Assembly: GCA_963070105.1 (NCBI GenBank)
Contig: OY718806.1
Location: forward strand, 7,585,865-7,649,864
Origin: Litomosoides sigmodontis
Lineage: Eukaryota > Nematoda > Chromadorea > Rhabditida > Onchocercidae
Direction: 5' to 3'
DNA length: 64,000 nucleotides
This document shows positions 43,578 through 55,700 of this stretch, piece by piece; the first letter of the stretch is position 1; each line of letters begins with the position of its first letter. The position numbers and the translations under genes were made by a program. The notes beneath the pieces are model-generated. The model did no database searches and was not told the DNA's origin. It saw only the letters and a list, made by a program, of their open reading frames with translations.

Positions 43578-44507
43578 ATGGGCGACTACAGTTATGGCTT
43601 GTCTCGAGCGCAATCAACGACGCTTCTTCACTCACATCGTCCCAGAATACTGGTTATCTTTCTTTGCTTCCGTTTTTACCACCTAGTAAATCTCACAATA
43701 AGGGAATAACATAAGGGCAAATGGCCATTCAAATTTTGCTGAATGGAAATCACCGAAAAATGCTCCTTTTTTGAAGATTTAATCATCGAGCCTTCGGTTC
43801 TTTCCGCACATTTCGATCTATCAAATCGTCTAGCCGCTGTTTATCATTAATTTTAAAATTCATTTTAAATTTGCAGGTAACGCGCACAAAATCTGTACCA
43901 GATCTTGTGAATTACGTAAGAAAAAGCAGCAAATACAAGCCTCAATGGGGCTATAAATTTTGGCCTGACTATGACATGGTAAGATCAAGTTAATATCAAT
44001 CCACAAGGAAGTTTTTCGTATTACATCATTGAAATTGCTCTTTCAGTACGATGACTTTTGGCATGATCGCTACAGTGGATTCACACCACTTTACAAAAGT
44101 TCATACTATCCACGTCGTTACTGTCATCCGGACATAATGCCTAATCCGCACTACTGGAATGCACCCTACACCGCATGGGTGAAGCGGAGAGGGTTCTGGT
44201 AATTTTTATTCTGCTCAAATTATTGTATTTTTTGAGTGCGGAAGGTAATAAACTCGGTAACATATAAATTTATCGGTCCATAACGAAGTGGTGGGGAAAG
44301 TTCGACACTTAATTACTATTGAAATGACAAATTCGCTAGTTATATGAACGTCGAGTTTAATAAATCACTTTTAAAAATTTTAGGTACGACTACAACTCAC
44401 CATTCTACTACCGAAGATACTTCACTTACTACGACGACTATCCGCGCTATCTCTATACTCCCTTCCGTACCAGAAACCACAAAGAACTATTTACGGGCGT
44501 TTACTAG
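43578..44507 (+). CDS. Tyr/Trp-rich small protein (unrecognised family)
   Basis: Four plus-strand exons join in phase: 43578..43652, 43877..43978, 44047..44198, 44384..44507, giving 150 residues. The start MGDYSYGLSRAQSTTLLHSH has no signal peptide, so a cytoplasmic location is likely. The composition is striking: 25 Tyr and 6 Trp, many Arg, one Cys and no long hydrophobic run. Blocks include VPDLVNYVRKSSKYKPQWGY, DDFWHDRYSGFTPLY and, near the end, WYDYNSPFYYRRYFTYYDDY. Repeated W/Y-R pairs and a YYDD element recall WYR-type thick-filament proteins such as flightin, but that is a weak resemblance recalled from the family. An AATAAA signal lies at 44533-44538, just after the stop. An alternative is a structural protein cross-linked through Tyr, though those are normally secreted. 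Confidence 0.83.
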
Positions 44508-47430
44508 TAAATGACAAAGAACTTGATTCTTGAATAAACTCGCCATACTTCTCAACGAACTAATTTAGTTATTGATGACCTCAAATACGAGGTCCATTCT
44601 ATATCCATGTGGTGCATATAAGCGGTCTTCTCTAATGTGTCAAATAACAAGATTATCTTCGGTGATCCAAACAGTAGGTACTACTGCTTAAAAACACGTA
44701 ATAACTTGATGTTGTGAGATATTATTTATCTTCCATCACGCTAAAAACCATGTTTCCCAAATATCACAAACTCGAGATTAAAATCAACATCAAACTTTAT
44801 TGCTGTCATGACCTTTTGCCGGTTACAGATAAACTGTATAGAAACAAATATAGTAAATCAAATAAATATAAAGCAAAATTTTGTAGCGAAATCACTACAT
44901 CATTCTTACCAAACAACTATACTAAAAAACTAGTGAGACAAGAAACAATAATATCACAGACATATAATAAAAACGAATAAGCTAATACGCAAGAAACAAA
45001 AATATAATGTCTAGCTTACTGAGGTCAATTAATTGTTATCGATGATGTGTTTGAAAATAAACTACATCCAGGCAATGCCAGCAACGCTTGTCAATAATCT
45101 CGAAAAACGATAGAATGAAAAAGATGGGGAAATGGGCGGCATTCATTACTATGATTGGAAACTGAAAAGCACTACTGACCATATGGCACAGACATCATAA
45201 AGCTGCATACCATAGAAAACAACGCATGAAGGATGAAAATGATAAAGAAATATAAATAATAAATGTACGATATCTTATTGAAGAAATTCAAATGGCCATA
45301 ACCTTTAGTGGACTTTAGAAATCACATCTGATTAAGAAAGGATGGAGAAATGCAACTGTTTATAATTGAAATTAGAATCAAAATAATAGGAACAGAAATA
45401 AAAAATTCTTAAAACTTCAAATCTGCTGCAATAATATCACTAACAATGAATAAAAACGGAAGCACTATTATGACAAATCAAAAATGAGTTTTCATTATGA
45501 CGATGTGATATACTGGACAAGCACAAAATGTGCGCTTGCGACTGGAACCCAAGAAATCCCATCAACTAAATCTTTTTTAATGCCTGCGTTTGTAAAACAA
45601 AAGCATACTTTACCCGTTTTAATGAAAAATAAACTTGTATTCTTCTATTAATAAAAACACTACTGATTATGTTTTAAGTTAAATCAAAAAAATGAGTTAG
45701 CAGCTGCATGCGCAAATATAAATGATTTTAAAATAAAATTTTATACAAAGAAATGTACACAGTTATGGACTATTTTTAAAAAAAAAAACGCCAAATGGAG
45801 CAGTCACCAATGCATGACAATGGGATTTATCGTCGATGAATGTCCTTTCAGCATTTTAAAATTAAATTGGCAAAAATTGCATTGATTGGCTTACACATCC
45901 ACCAGCACTAATATTCTAACTGCGCTACTGTAAAATATTAACGCAGACTAAGCAATGCTATATCCTGATGACCAGTTGTATAGATTATATCAATAATGGG
46001 ATTAGTACACTCTACATCGCTTTTGCGAAAATTACAGTAACAATAATATTGACTACGAGAAAATTGTACTACGTCAATTAGTAGCAAACAAGGTTGGAAT
46101 ACCTACAGGAATAATATGGCTAATCTGATTTTTATAGAGCTAAGTGTAAACAGAATGAAATAGAATCTATAAAAGTTCTTATGAAAAAATTCAAAAAATT
46201 TAGGAACATAAAATATGATCAGAATTTGTGAATAAGAAACAACATATTTTGAAAAAAATACTGCTTAGAAACATGAGATGCAATCAACTAAGAAGTAATT
46301 TAGGACTATCACTTTAACTGTAGACACAAACTAGAATCACTTATTCACTCAATTTGTCACCAAATTCCATCTATCAAAAAATCTGAAAAATTCAACACAG
46401 AATGCAAAACGTAAATATTACAGTGAAATACCGTATAAGTAGTTTAAGACAAATTACTTTGATGACGTAAAAATAAATGTAATTATTCTTAAATGCATAA
46501 AAATGAGCATGCAAAGAATAAAGAAGAAATATCAAATAAAAAATCAAGAAACAACCTCTCACATTACAAGAACAATACTATCAACAGCGAGCATCATCTT
46601 TTGTCTTTAAAGTATTACCTTGTTAAAGATGTTTACATAAATGACTCTATCTGATATGCAGCTACTATCGTTGTATGCGCTACTCCTATTTGGTAGAATT
46701 ACGAAGCTAAATTTTAAATTTGAACTTTCACTTGGAACTAGCATCAGTCATTCCGTTAATTTCATACTTTAAATAACCGTTCAAAGAACAAGATGATACA
46801 CTTGAAGGAAAAAACGAACGCATAGAAAATTGCTCTACATGAGTTGGAATTCAAACATAATAATTATAAAATCAATTGTACCAAATACTACAGAAAAGAA
46901 GCAGTGATAATAAATTAGCAAGATCAACAGAAAAAAAATCAGTTAAAAACAAAATATCATATAAATGCGCAGAAATATTGAAGAATATTTAGATAATGAG
47001 AAAGAGGACTGTCGAGGAAACAATGGATATATCTAAAAGAAATTCAACTTTTCAGTGTGATTGGAAAAACGCAGTTGTTAAAGGGTGAATAGGAACTCTG
47101 AATCCAGCAGGATGTAAAGAATTTTTAATCAAGCTCAAAGGACTGATAATCACGTGCATTGTGCTCTTACATACTACTTAAAATAACCACAACTATCGCA
47201 AAATTAGTACTGAATAAGTTTAGTTGATAGCAAGATCAGACGGAGATTGTCAGTCCAAAACATCTGATTCATACTCCATAACGTAACATATACTTCGTAA
47301 TACCTGGTTTTATGTGCTGTCAGACAAGGAATTATTATTATAAATTCAAAAACAAAGAAATGAAAGCACACTGTACCCGCATTCGAAAATAAAAAGGATT
47401 TTAACTCTAATTAGATAACATCCAGCTCAC
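44508..47430. other. 2.9 kb without a supported gene
   Basis: Very AT-rich DNA between the Tyr/Trp-rich gene and the 3' end of the hexosaminidase gene. A polyadenylation signal for the former is at 44533-44538. The single open frame at 44714-44980 is Lys/Asn/Thr-rich with no splice or family support. Confidence 0.6.
44533..44538 (+). terminator. AATAAA polyadenylation signal
   Basis: Canonical AATAAA 26 bases after the stop codon of the Tyr/Trp-rich gene, in the right place for 3'-end formation. Confidence 0.65.
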
Positions 47431-50400
47431 TTAAAATTCCTGCACAGTAAAAGGTCGTTTTGGGAAGACACGCAGCTCCGAAAGCTTATCTATTCGTTGT
47501 GATAATTCTTCTAGACGTTTCAGTGTCGGCTTTACATACACGTAAACGAATTCAGCTACTGTATCATTGAAGAAAACGGTTTGCATTTCAGCTCTAAAGA
47601 AAATGTCTTCGTTGAGCGCTCTAGTAAGTTCATAATATGACAACAAAAATCAGCAAACAAATTAAATTAGCATACCTGATATTCTGCTCGCAAACCTCCA
47701 TTTCACGAAGGAACGATTTAACCTTGTATAATACTTGATCAAGATACCAAGCTTGCGTGTATAAGTGTTTCTCGTTGAATCTTGCTAACCAACCACGAAC
47801 CTTAAAAACAATATTTAATTTTACGTTAAGCTGTTTTAAGAACCAAAACGAACCTGATAATCATTGAAAACTTGTTCTTCAACCGAATTAATTGTAGAAT
47901 GCAATGTCTGAACAGCGTGGAAAACGTGAACACCTAAAAAATGCGTGAGTTTCACCCATTAAACAAAGTATCAAAGTCCACTGATTTTGCGCACTTTTTC
48001 TATATATAAATAAAACAATAACTTCCCAGAATTTCTGAACCTGTGTTTATAAAATGTACTTCAAAAAAACTCGAAAAATTGATACCGGGAAAACTACACT
48101 GCGGTATAAAAGGAGATGAATTCCTGTCGAAATATAAAACCGAAGAACACTTCAACAATTGTGAAACTGACCGCATCACTAAACTTTAAATTTAATTAAC
48201 TTCCCAACAATCTTGTAAAAATGACGTTAGTGGGAGTACTGCGAACATAAACTCATGTTGGCTATAAGAGAGAATCAGATTTCGTTCAAGTGAAAATAGA
48301 CAGATCTGCTGAATTACTGGAATATAATTTAAATGAATTAAACATCTTACAAAAGAGCAAATTTAAAGAATCTATTTCTAATCACTGAAATAAACAGAAG
48401 TATTTTCCTGCAATAAATCATTTTCAACTATAAATGCCCATGAATCAAATCTGATTCTTACCCTCAGAACCGTATCGGCCACTTTTCAAAACAGCCATAT
48501 TTACAGCAGCTGAAAGAAGTCCAACTGGTATAACTTCGCATATGATGGCGAAGTGGTCAAACCTGTTAATAATTAACTGGTAATTCAAAATTCATTCCGA
48601 ATAGCCTGGCAAAAACACACAATACAAATATTTTAGGGTTGTATAAAAATTATATAAAACATTGTTGTGAGTGATGCACTACTGAATGCTTCATTGATGA
48701 AATAAGACACCCTGACAACAAAAGTACTTGCTTTTCCTAGTAAATTCACCTAGTCGATCACTAGCTTTTGTTAAGCAATTTCGCTTTTTTTATAATGATC
48801 ACGTCAGTGAATGACTGCCACATATGTTGTATCACGAAAAATGCTTCCATCAAAGTCACATAATGTATGAAATTTAAAAAAGCTTAACCTTTGCCAACCG
48901 GTTACAATGATACCCCGAAACTGTTTGAACTTGGAATGATGTTCATTCATTTGTTTTAACCAACTTATATGATTATTCAAGTAATGCTGAACATTAGAAG
49001 CATACTGATCTGGACCATCGGCACCTAAAATGAGCATAAACAATACTTGAAAAAAATCTTGCAAATAGAAGATACTTGCTCGTTCCAAAACAAATTTATA
49101 ACACTCTGAATTCTAGAAAACTTAACTTTGTAAGCAGAAGCTCCCCAAGCGTATGAAAACATTGAAGATAATCGCTGCCAAAAATCAGGCAACAGCTGAT
49201 TATCCAAATTTTCCATATAATTCCATACTACTGGCTCAACCAATTTACTCAAACTAAAAATATTTAGCGGGTTAAAGTGATACGGTGACCTACAACAATT
49301 TATCAATATTTGTTATGTAATGCTTATTTCTTAAGCATTAAATCACACCAAATATTTAAAAAATGAGAAAGTTTGGAGCCAAATTTTTTTTATTTCAGTA
49401 GTATATAGTAAAGAAGAGGTTCTTGAAATTAATTCAGTTAGTAAAATACTTAACGATGCCAATAATAAAATGTTGACCTCATGTGAAGACCTTAAAATAT
49501 CAGTAAATCAAACGAAAACTACCTACCCATGCCTCAAAACATTTTGTGTTTGCAAATTTACTAGCATGTCGTGCCAAATCAATACACTCACTTTTTTGTT
49601 TGCAACCTGAGTCTGAAACCAGCAAACTTTAGCTTAGTTAACAAGGAAAGATTGCTCTGTTGAACAATCAATCCGTCAGGTAGATTCGCTTCTATGCAAT
49701 ATACAGACTAATTTCGAGAACATTAAAGGAATTTGGAAAAATAACTGACGAAAAATTAGACGCAAAAAACACAAACCTTAACAAACTTCGCTATTCTCGC
49801 AATGTGTTTAAGAAGCAAGAACTCGGTATCAACATTATTGTTTATCATGTAACTTCTGTCTTTTTCACACCGACCAATCTGACATAAAGCAGTAGTCATG
49901 GATCAGCCGTCTAATAAAAATGCACATAAAAACCTTGAGTCAGCGCTCAACACTGCACTGTACATGTAAATCAGCAGTGAAAACGACAAGCAATCTAAAT
50001 TTCAATAAAGCAAACCTGAAAAACCTCATCTGCCCCAATGTGGAAGTATTTCATCGCAAAATCTTTATGCAAATTCAATATTTGTCTCAGTGCTTCTTGA
50101 ACCAAATTAACTGCTCCTTCATCCGTCAAACAAATGACCTAAATTTAGCTACTGGTCAATTTAATTAAAATGAAGATGTGTGATGTGTATCGAAATTATA
50201 TAAGCATAATTTCTCCAATAAAACACAAAAAATCCCAATAAAAATATGCGTTAAGTCATACCTGTGGATATCGTTCCTCCTCGCGATATTTAGAAAAGTT
50301 AGGGTATTTCAGAATGTATTCCAGATGACCTACTGTTTGAACAAGAGGAATAATGTCCAAATTATGTGTCTGGATTGTACGGAGAAAATGACGTAACTCA

Positions 50401-51520
50401 TCCAAAGTGTATGCATTGCCAGCCTTTACCCCACTTAGTTTACCTTTAAAACTCATAAATTAATTATAATAATGGCCATAACATCCGAATGATAAAAACG
50501 ATGAGGGAAGAAAAAAACTGAATAAAATCAATACAATATGAAATTGGCAATATGACCACAACATTATGTTCAAAAAAGCTGGAAAGGAGAAAAACATGTG
50601 TACCTGTAAACGGGAACATATCTTCATATTCGATCATTATTCCCGTTGCTCCAATTTGCTTGATGAATGGAACAAGCTTCAGTAAATAATCCATCTTTGG
50701 TGCTGCGCCTTTCAAATCCAGGTGAAAAATACGATTTGCTGTATATACAGGCAAAAATTAATTCATTAATAGCAGGAATCTACAAACAAAGATCATAAAT
50801 TTCTTTTTCACTGACTTAACAAGTTCTAAGAGGAGAGTTATTTCAGCAAAATGTCCAAAATTAAGCAAAGATTTTCGAGCAGTAATTTTTTTTGGACTTA
50901 CGTGCAATAAAATAACTTTGCGAAGATGATGGCACATGCAATCTTTTCTGGTCGCCATAATCCTGATAACCGGCGACAAGCTCTTCCAACTTCTCCAAAT
51001 TGTGATGCTGAAATACAAAAAAATAGTAAGTAGAAGATAGAAGAAAGATTAAGCCATGAAAATTTTTTGGAATACTTTTAATTTTACGCTCCTTCCTTGT
51101 TACCACTCTCACGCATATAAAGGCTGACAGAAATAAAAAGGCAAAAGGCTTTGCTTCACTAACTTTCATTTCCTGCTGGGATTTACGCGGTACATTACGC
51201 TGCATTCGCGATCCATTCTAAAAATCTTTTTTTTTTTTGGAAAATATATAAAATGAATATATATCTCTTACTGACTTGACGTCTCGACGTCATCCGATCC
51301 CCGTTGTCTTTCAACAAAATTTACCACTGTAATGTTTAATCATTTAACAGAATGTGTTCATATTCTCAGCGATCAGAGCAAAAAAACCGCTAAATAATTC
51401 GAATTATCACTCCAGAAAGAAAAAGCTTGCCTGATAGTTCGTAATGAAGACTGTGGCTGTGTAAATTAACGCTAACAGAGATATCAACAGCACAAACCGT
51501 CGAACCGACCTTCGTAACAT
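47431..51520 (-). CDS. GH20 beta-N-acetylhexosaminidase, hexosaminidase D type
   Basis: Fourteen minus-strand exons give about 559 residues: 51520..51431, 51217..51164, 51007..50902, 50738..50604, 50443..50262, 50138..50025, 49878..49777, 49606..49527, 49289..49105, 49024..48889, 48562..48462, 47933..47854, 47800..47676, 47620..47431. MLRRSVRRFVLLISLLALIY is a type II signal anchor, suggesting a Golgi or surface enzyme facing the lumen. The catalytic barrel begins FHLDLKGAAPKMDYL; the acid/base pair is Asp226-Glu227 in YFHIGADE. Other conserved pieces are LIWHDML, YAWGASAYK, GIIVTGWQR and FDHFAIICEVIPVGL. C. elegans hex-2 to hex-5 are of this type; they remove terminal GlcNAc/GalNAc, trimming N-glycans. 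The first intron has a GC donor (CAG|gcaagc). The exon 9 end is unclear: homology wants AYK joined directly to GADGP, but canonical splicing adds eight codons. Confidence 0.94.
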
Positions 51521-52777
51521 TTTCTGAATATTCCAAAATTCACAGGAAGGTAGAGCTATTCACGTGTACTGGCACAAATCCTCAGGGTATCACTTCAGAG
51601 AACCTACTGAAGACGAACAATATCGAACCGCCCAACCATTTCAGGCATGCAGCAAGCAATAAACAAGCATGGAATTTTTCACGGCCCGGTGGGTTCAAAG
51701 AATAACTAAATGTGAACTGAATGAATTTCATTCCGAACGAAGAAACGCGTGGGTCGTTTTCCCATGTTGAACAATTACAGGTTATGGTTCGGGATTTGTT
51801 TTGTGTGAGAGCATCATGTCAATTCATTATTGAGTGTTGTTTGACCCCTAACCCCTTCCTTCTTTTCAAGTAACTTGAGTATAAATCAATGCTTTATTTA
51901 ACTCCGGTGTATAAAAACGGAAGTCGTCTTTTTCTAGTCTTTGTTTTGCTGTCCGGCATTTTAAATCCGAAAAGGAATTCGTCTAGAATTGTAGGAAGTT
52001 CATGCAATGTACTGAAACATAAGCTAGTTCTTAATTCAATTCTTTTCATTAAACAGTGGTACTTTTTATGAAACAAACCTTCATTTCTTTGTAACTCACG
52101 ATAAAACTGTTGCTTTTTTTTACGCTGAATTTCATTCGATTTTGAATTGAAATTGACGTAAATTTAACTAGCTTATGGGACTTTATGTGAAGCCACTTGA
52201 TTTGATAGTTCTTTCTGTAGTGAATTATCATAATTTCCAGGAAGCAGATTGTTAGATTATTGCCGTTTAGGTGCTAAATGTTATTAAGTTGAAAATACCG
52301 GAGTGACGGGAAATTGATTACATTGTTCAAACCTAAGCATTTATAATATCACATCGATTGTTGCATAAAAAAGCAGCTTTTCATGGTACAGTACTGCCAG
52401 AGGGAATTTTATCCGTATGCAAAGGAGCAGTAATTAATTTTCTGTACGAGAATGAAATTTGAGAGGAATGATCGATTCACCGTGCAGTGAAAAGTCTTTT
52501 GATGAGAATCTTCCAGCAAAATCCAAATTTTCACTTCTTCCTTCCACCTCATTATTTTTCAAGCAATTAAAATTGCAAACTTTGCCATAGAATGTAGAAA
52601 AGTTCCAGGATTAAATTAGATTGAATCAGTGTCTACCAGGAAAGTTACAGTGATTACAAAGGTCACATCGTTATTGACAAATCACCTCGGTATTGTAGTT
52701 GAAAACTCACAGAGTTCCTCACTATTAATAAATGTCTTGAGGCATTAGAAATAGGAATACACGATATCAGTCGTCCA
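51521..52777. other. intergenic region between two minus-strand genes
   Basis: About 1.26 kb between the hexosaminidase start (51520) and the SLC13 stop (52778). It must contain the hexosaminidase promoter and the transporter 3' UTR. Short open frames on both strands near 51890-52230 have no support. Confidence 0.55.
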
Positions 52778-55700
52778 CTATTTGGCCGTTGTATTGGCCA
52801 GTAAATCAAACAAAGTGTGATTCCGATGTACTATTTCTGCTTGAGTGTAGGCCCAGAAAGGAAATTTGTCCAGCTCGAATAGGTATCTAAAATTATTTAA
52901 GTTTTTTTTGACATTATTATGAATTGCACGGAGAAACCACTCCATGTTTCACCTCAAACAAGCATGTGTGAGAAGAAAAAAAGCGATCGCTTAAAATTTG
53001 AGTTAGGATGTTATTCGTGATGACCTAGTTGCTTGAGTAATTAGGTATGCTTCACTGATATTGGAAGGATCGAAATAGCATTTCAAAATTGAAACTATTA
53101 GCGTGCTGTTTTGTCACCTAACGCAGAAAATTAAGTAATTAGATATGCTTGGCTTACGTTGCCCACGTCATCATAAACAGTATTGCCAATAGACCACATT
53201 CGATAGTAACTAATGTTCCGGCCAATAACTGAAAATACGTTATTCTGTGGCACTTCAATTAAAAATATTATTACGGAGAAAATTAATTCAATTGGCATAC
53301 CATATCGTTGACACTTAATAGGCCCGATGCAAAAATGATTGCATTAGGTGGAGTTGCAACCTGAAATGATTTAAAACTTCAAAGAAATGATAAGAGAAAA
53401 AAAAGAGAAAAAGTGACCTAGGGATATCTTGACGATCATTTTTACGTCGGGCTCTTCAAAACTATTTAAAAATTTCCAAAGTTAGCTGGATGAAACGAAC
53501 AGGTAAAGTGAAAGCCATTGAAGAGGCCAAAGCGGTAGGAATCATAAAGTAAAATGGATGAATTTGCAGCGATTTTGCCAATTCTGCTACGATAGGAATA
53601 AAGATAGATGCCGTTACTGTATTACTGCAAATGTTTGTTAGGAATATGATGATGAGTATGCAAATTGCCATTATGGTATTAACTGGGAATATTTGTAACA
53701 ATCGCATTACTTCGCCAATACGACAACTTAAGTTCGATTCCTAAAAATATGATGCGTTTAAATCAATTAGCTCTTTTCTCTAACGATTAATACTTCAAGT
53801 AATTCTACTCATTCAATCATTTATTGACTGTGTCTTAAACATTGTTGTAATGTGAAGTATCCCAGAGAATTTAGGATGATGCCTTCGGGTTTCCCTGTCT
53901 CTTATTTATTCCAAGCACATCTGAAGTCATTCTTGTCGTCACTGCTCATGAGTTCGTGATGATTCTTTGGTAAGTCGGATTTCATCGATCATAAAAACGA
54001 TAACTTGATAATATAAAAGTAATATATAATATATTCCCGAATTACCGGGAAATGAGATTTTTCCAGTTAGGCCATTTTCAGTACTTTCTGTGAATTTTTG
54101 TTTGTGTAACTGTCAGACACGAAGCTGAGAGAAGTTGGACTTTATAAAATTTTTAAAAAAAATTGGATAAATTTCTGCTTTTGTTTATTTCCTCTACTGG
54201 TGAATACACGTATAGCAACTTCATCAAGCCATATTGAAAAAGGACCTTGTAAGAGATTGCTGATTAAATATAAAATTACTTAAAATTAGTCCTGCAAACT
54301 AGTACTCCTTTGAAAAATTTTATGAACTTTACGGATTTATTTTTTACCACTCTATGAATGAATCGCAATGAAGCATATGAAACCAGTGGACGAGAAAGTG
54401 GGAAATGGAATCACTGATAACAAGTGTGCCACAGTTTTTTTATCAAAACGAAAGACTAGTAGTCTTAACGCTAAAGATGCTAAAATTAGGATATTTGTAG
54501 CTTAATTCACCTTAACTTTTTATCAAATAAAACACCTTCAAATATTTTTTTGTTGCAAGTGAGACACTCGAGGATATGTGATTGTAGTGGAAGAATTCCA
54601 GTAGTTGCTCCGAACCAACATCTATGAAGGAATTTAAGTTCCATTAATTAAACAAAGAAACTTGATCTTCTGAATTCAGTACCTTGACACCAGCGGCCAT
54701 TGCAAAACCACCCCCAAGTAACAGCATAACGCTCCATGGGAATTTCTCTTGCATTGTTTTCCAATCCAATAGTGTTCCGACATTCTTTGATCTTCCTGAA
54801 TTGTTATTTTATTTCAAATTTTAGCTTTTCTTCGCTCAAACATAGCAAAAAATAATTTCAGAAATTATTACCAAAGAAATTTGGTTTTTGATTTGGTATA
54901 GCAAATAATATGATTGCAATCAACATCGCACTGGTCGCATCTGATACATATCTGAATACATTTTTCGTAATTACTAAGAATCGTTCCGAAAAATTTTAGG
55001 AAAATTAAACGTAGACATTTCAACTGGAGTATTGTGAGAATGTGTGGTTCATCTGAAATTGCGAAATCTCTGCTAATACGTAAGTTACATGCCCTTTTTT
55101 AAAAAAAGTTCCGAAGCCAGGAATAACTTGTGGATCTCTCGTTATCCATAGTGTCAACAGGATCAAGAAACAAATCGATACACCGACTTCCGCAAATGAC
55201 AAACTCGGCAGTTCATCGTATTTTTGCTGTAACTTACGCTTTATCGTCCTATGGCCTAAATTTGCCCTATTTTTAAAATTCTGTCATATCAATGTACGTC
55301 AATTATTTACTAGCAAGAAATTATGGCAATATATGGTTGAAGACGAAATTCGGCATCATGAATATGTGGAATAAATGACCATTTTTTTAATGTTTGAGAA
55401 AGCACGAGAAAATTTTCGCATTTTTGCGGAGAGAAAGTAAGACCTTTGGAAGCTTTCCGAAGGAAAATGAGTATCAGCGTTAGCCATGTTATGAATAGAC
55501 ATGCAATAACAAATGGTACCGCAAAAACCATCCAGGATACGAAATTAATGTCTGTATCTGCGAGAGGGAAAATTCTAAAGCAGTATTTGATAGCAGCGGA
55601 AGATTGAATATGAATTTCAACGCAACAAGTCTATTCTTGTGTTGGGTACCTTGCAGAATGGTACACTTAGAATATTGCTTTCCTAGAAGAGTTTTAGGAT

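Noticed and set aside
44714..44980. 88-codon plus-strand frame after the Tyr/Trp-rich gene
   Set aside because: Composition follows the local AT bias (Lys, Asn, Ile, Thr), it lies past a polyadenylation signal and no splice or family support exists.
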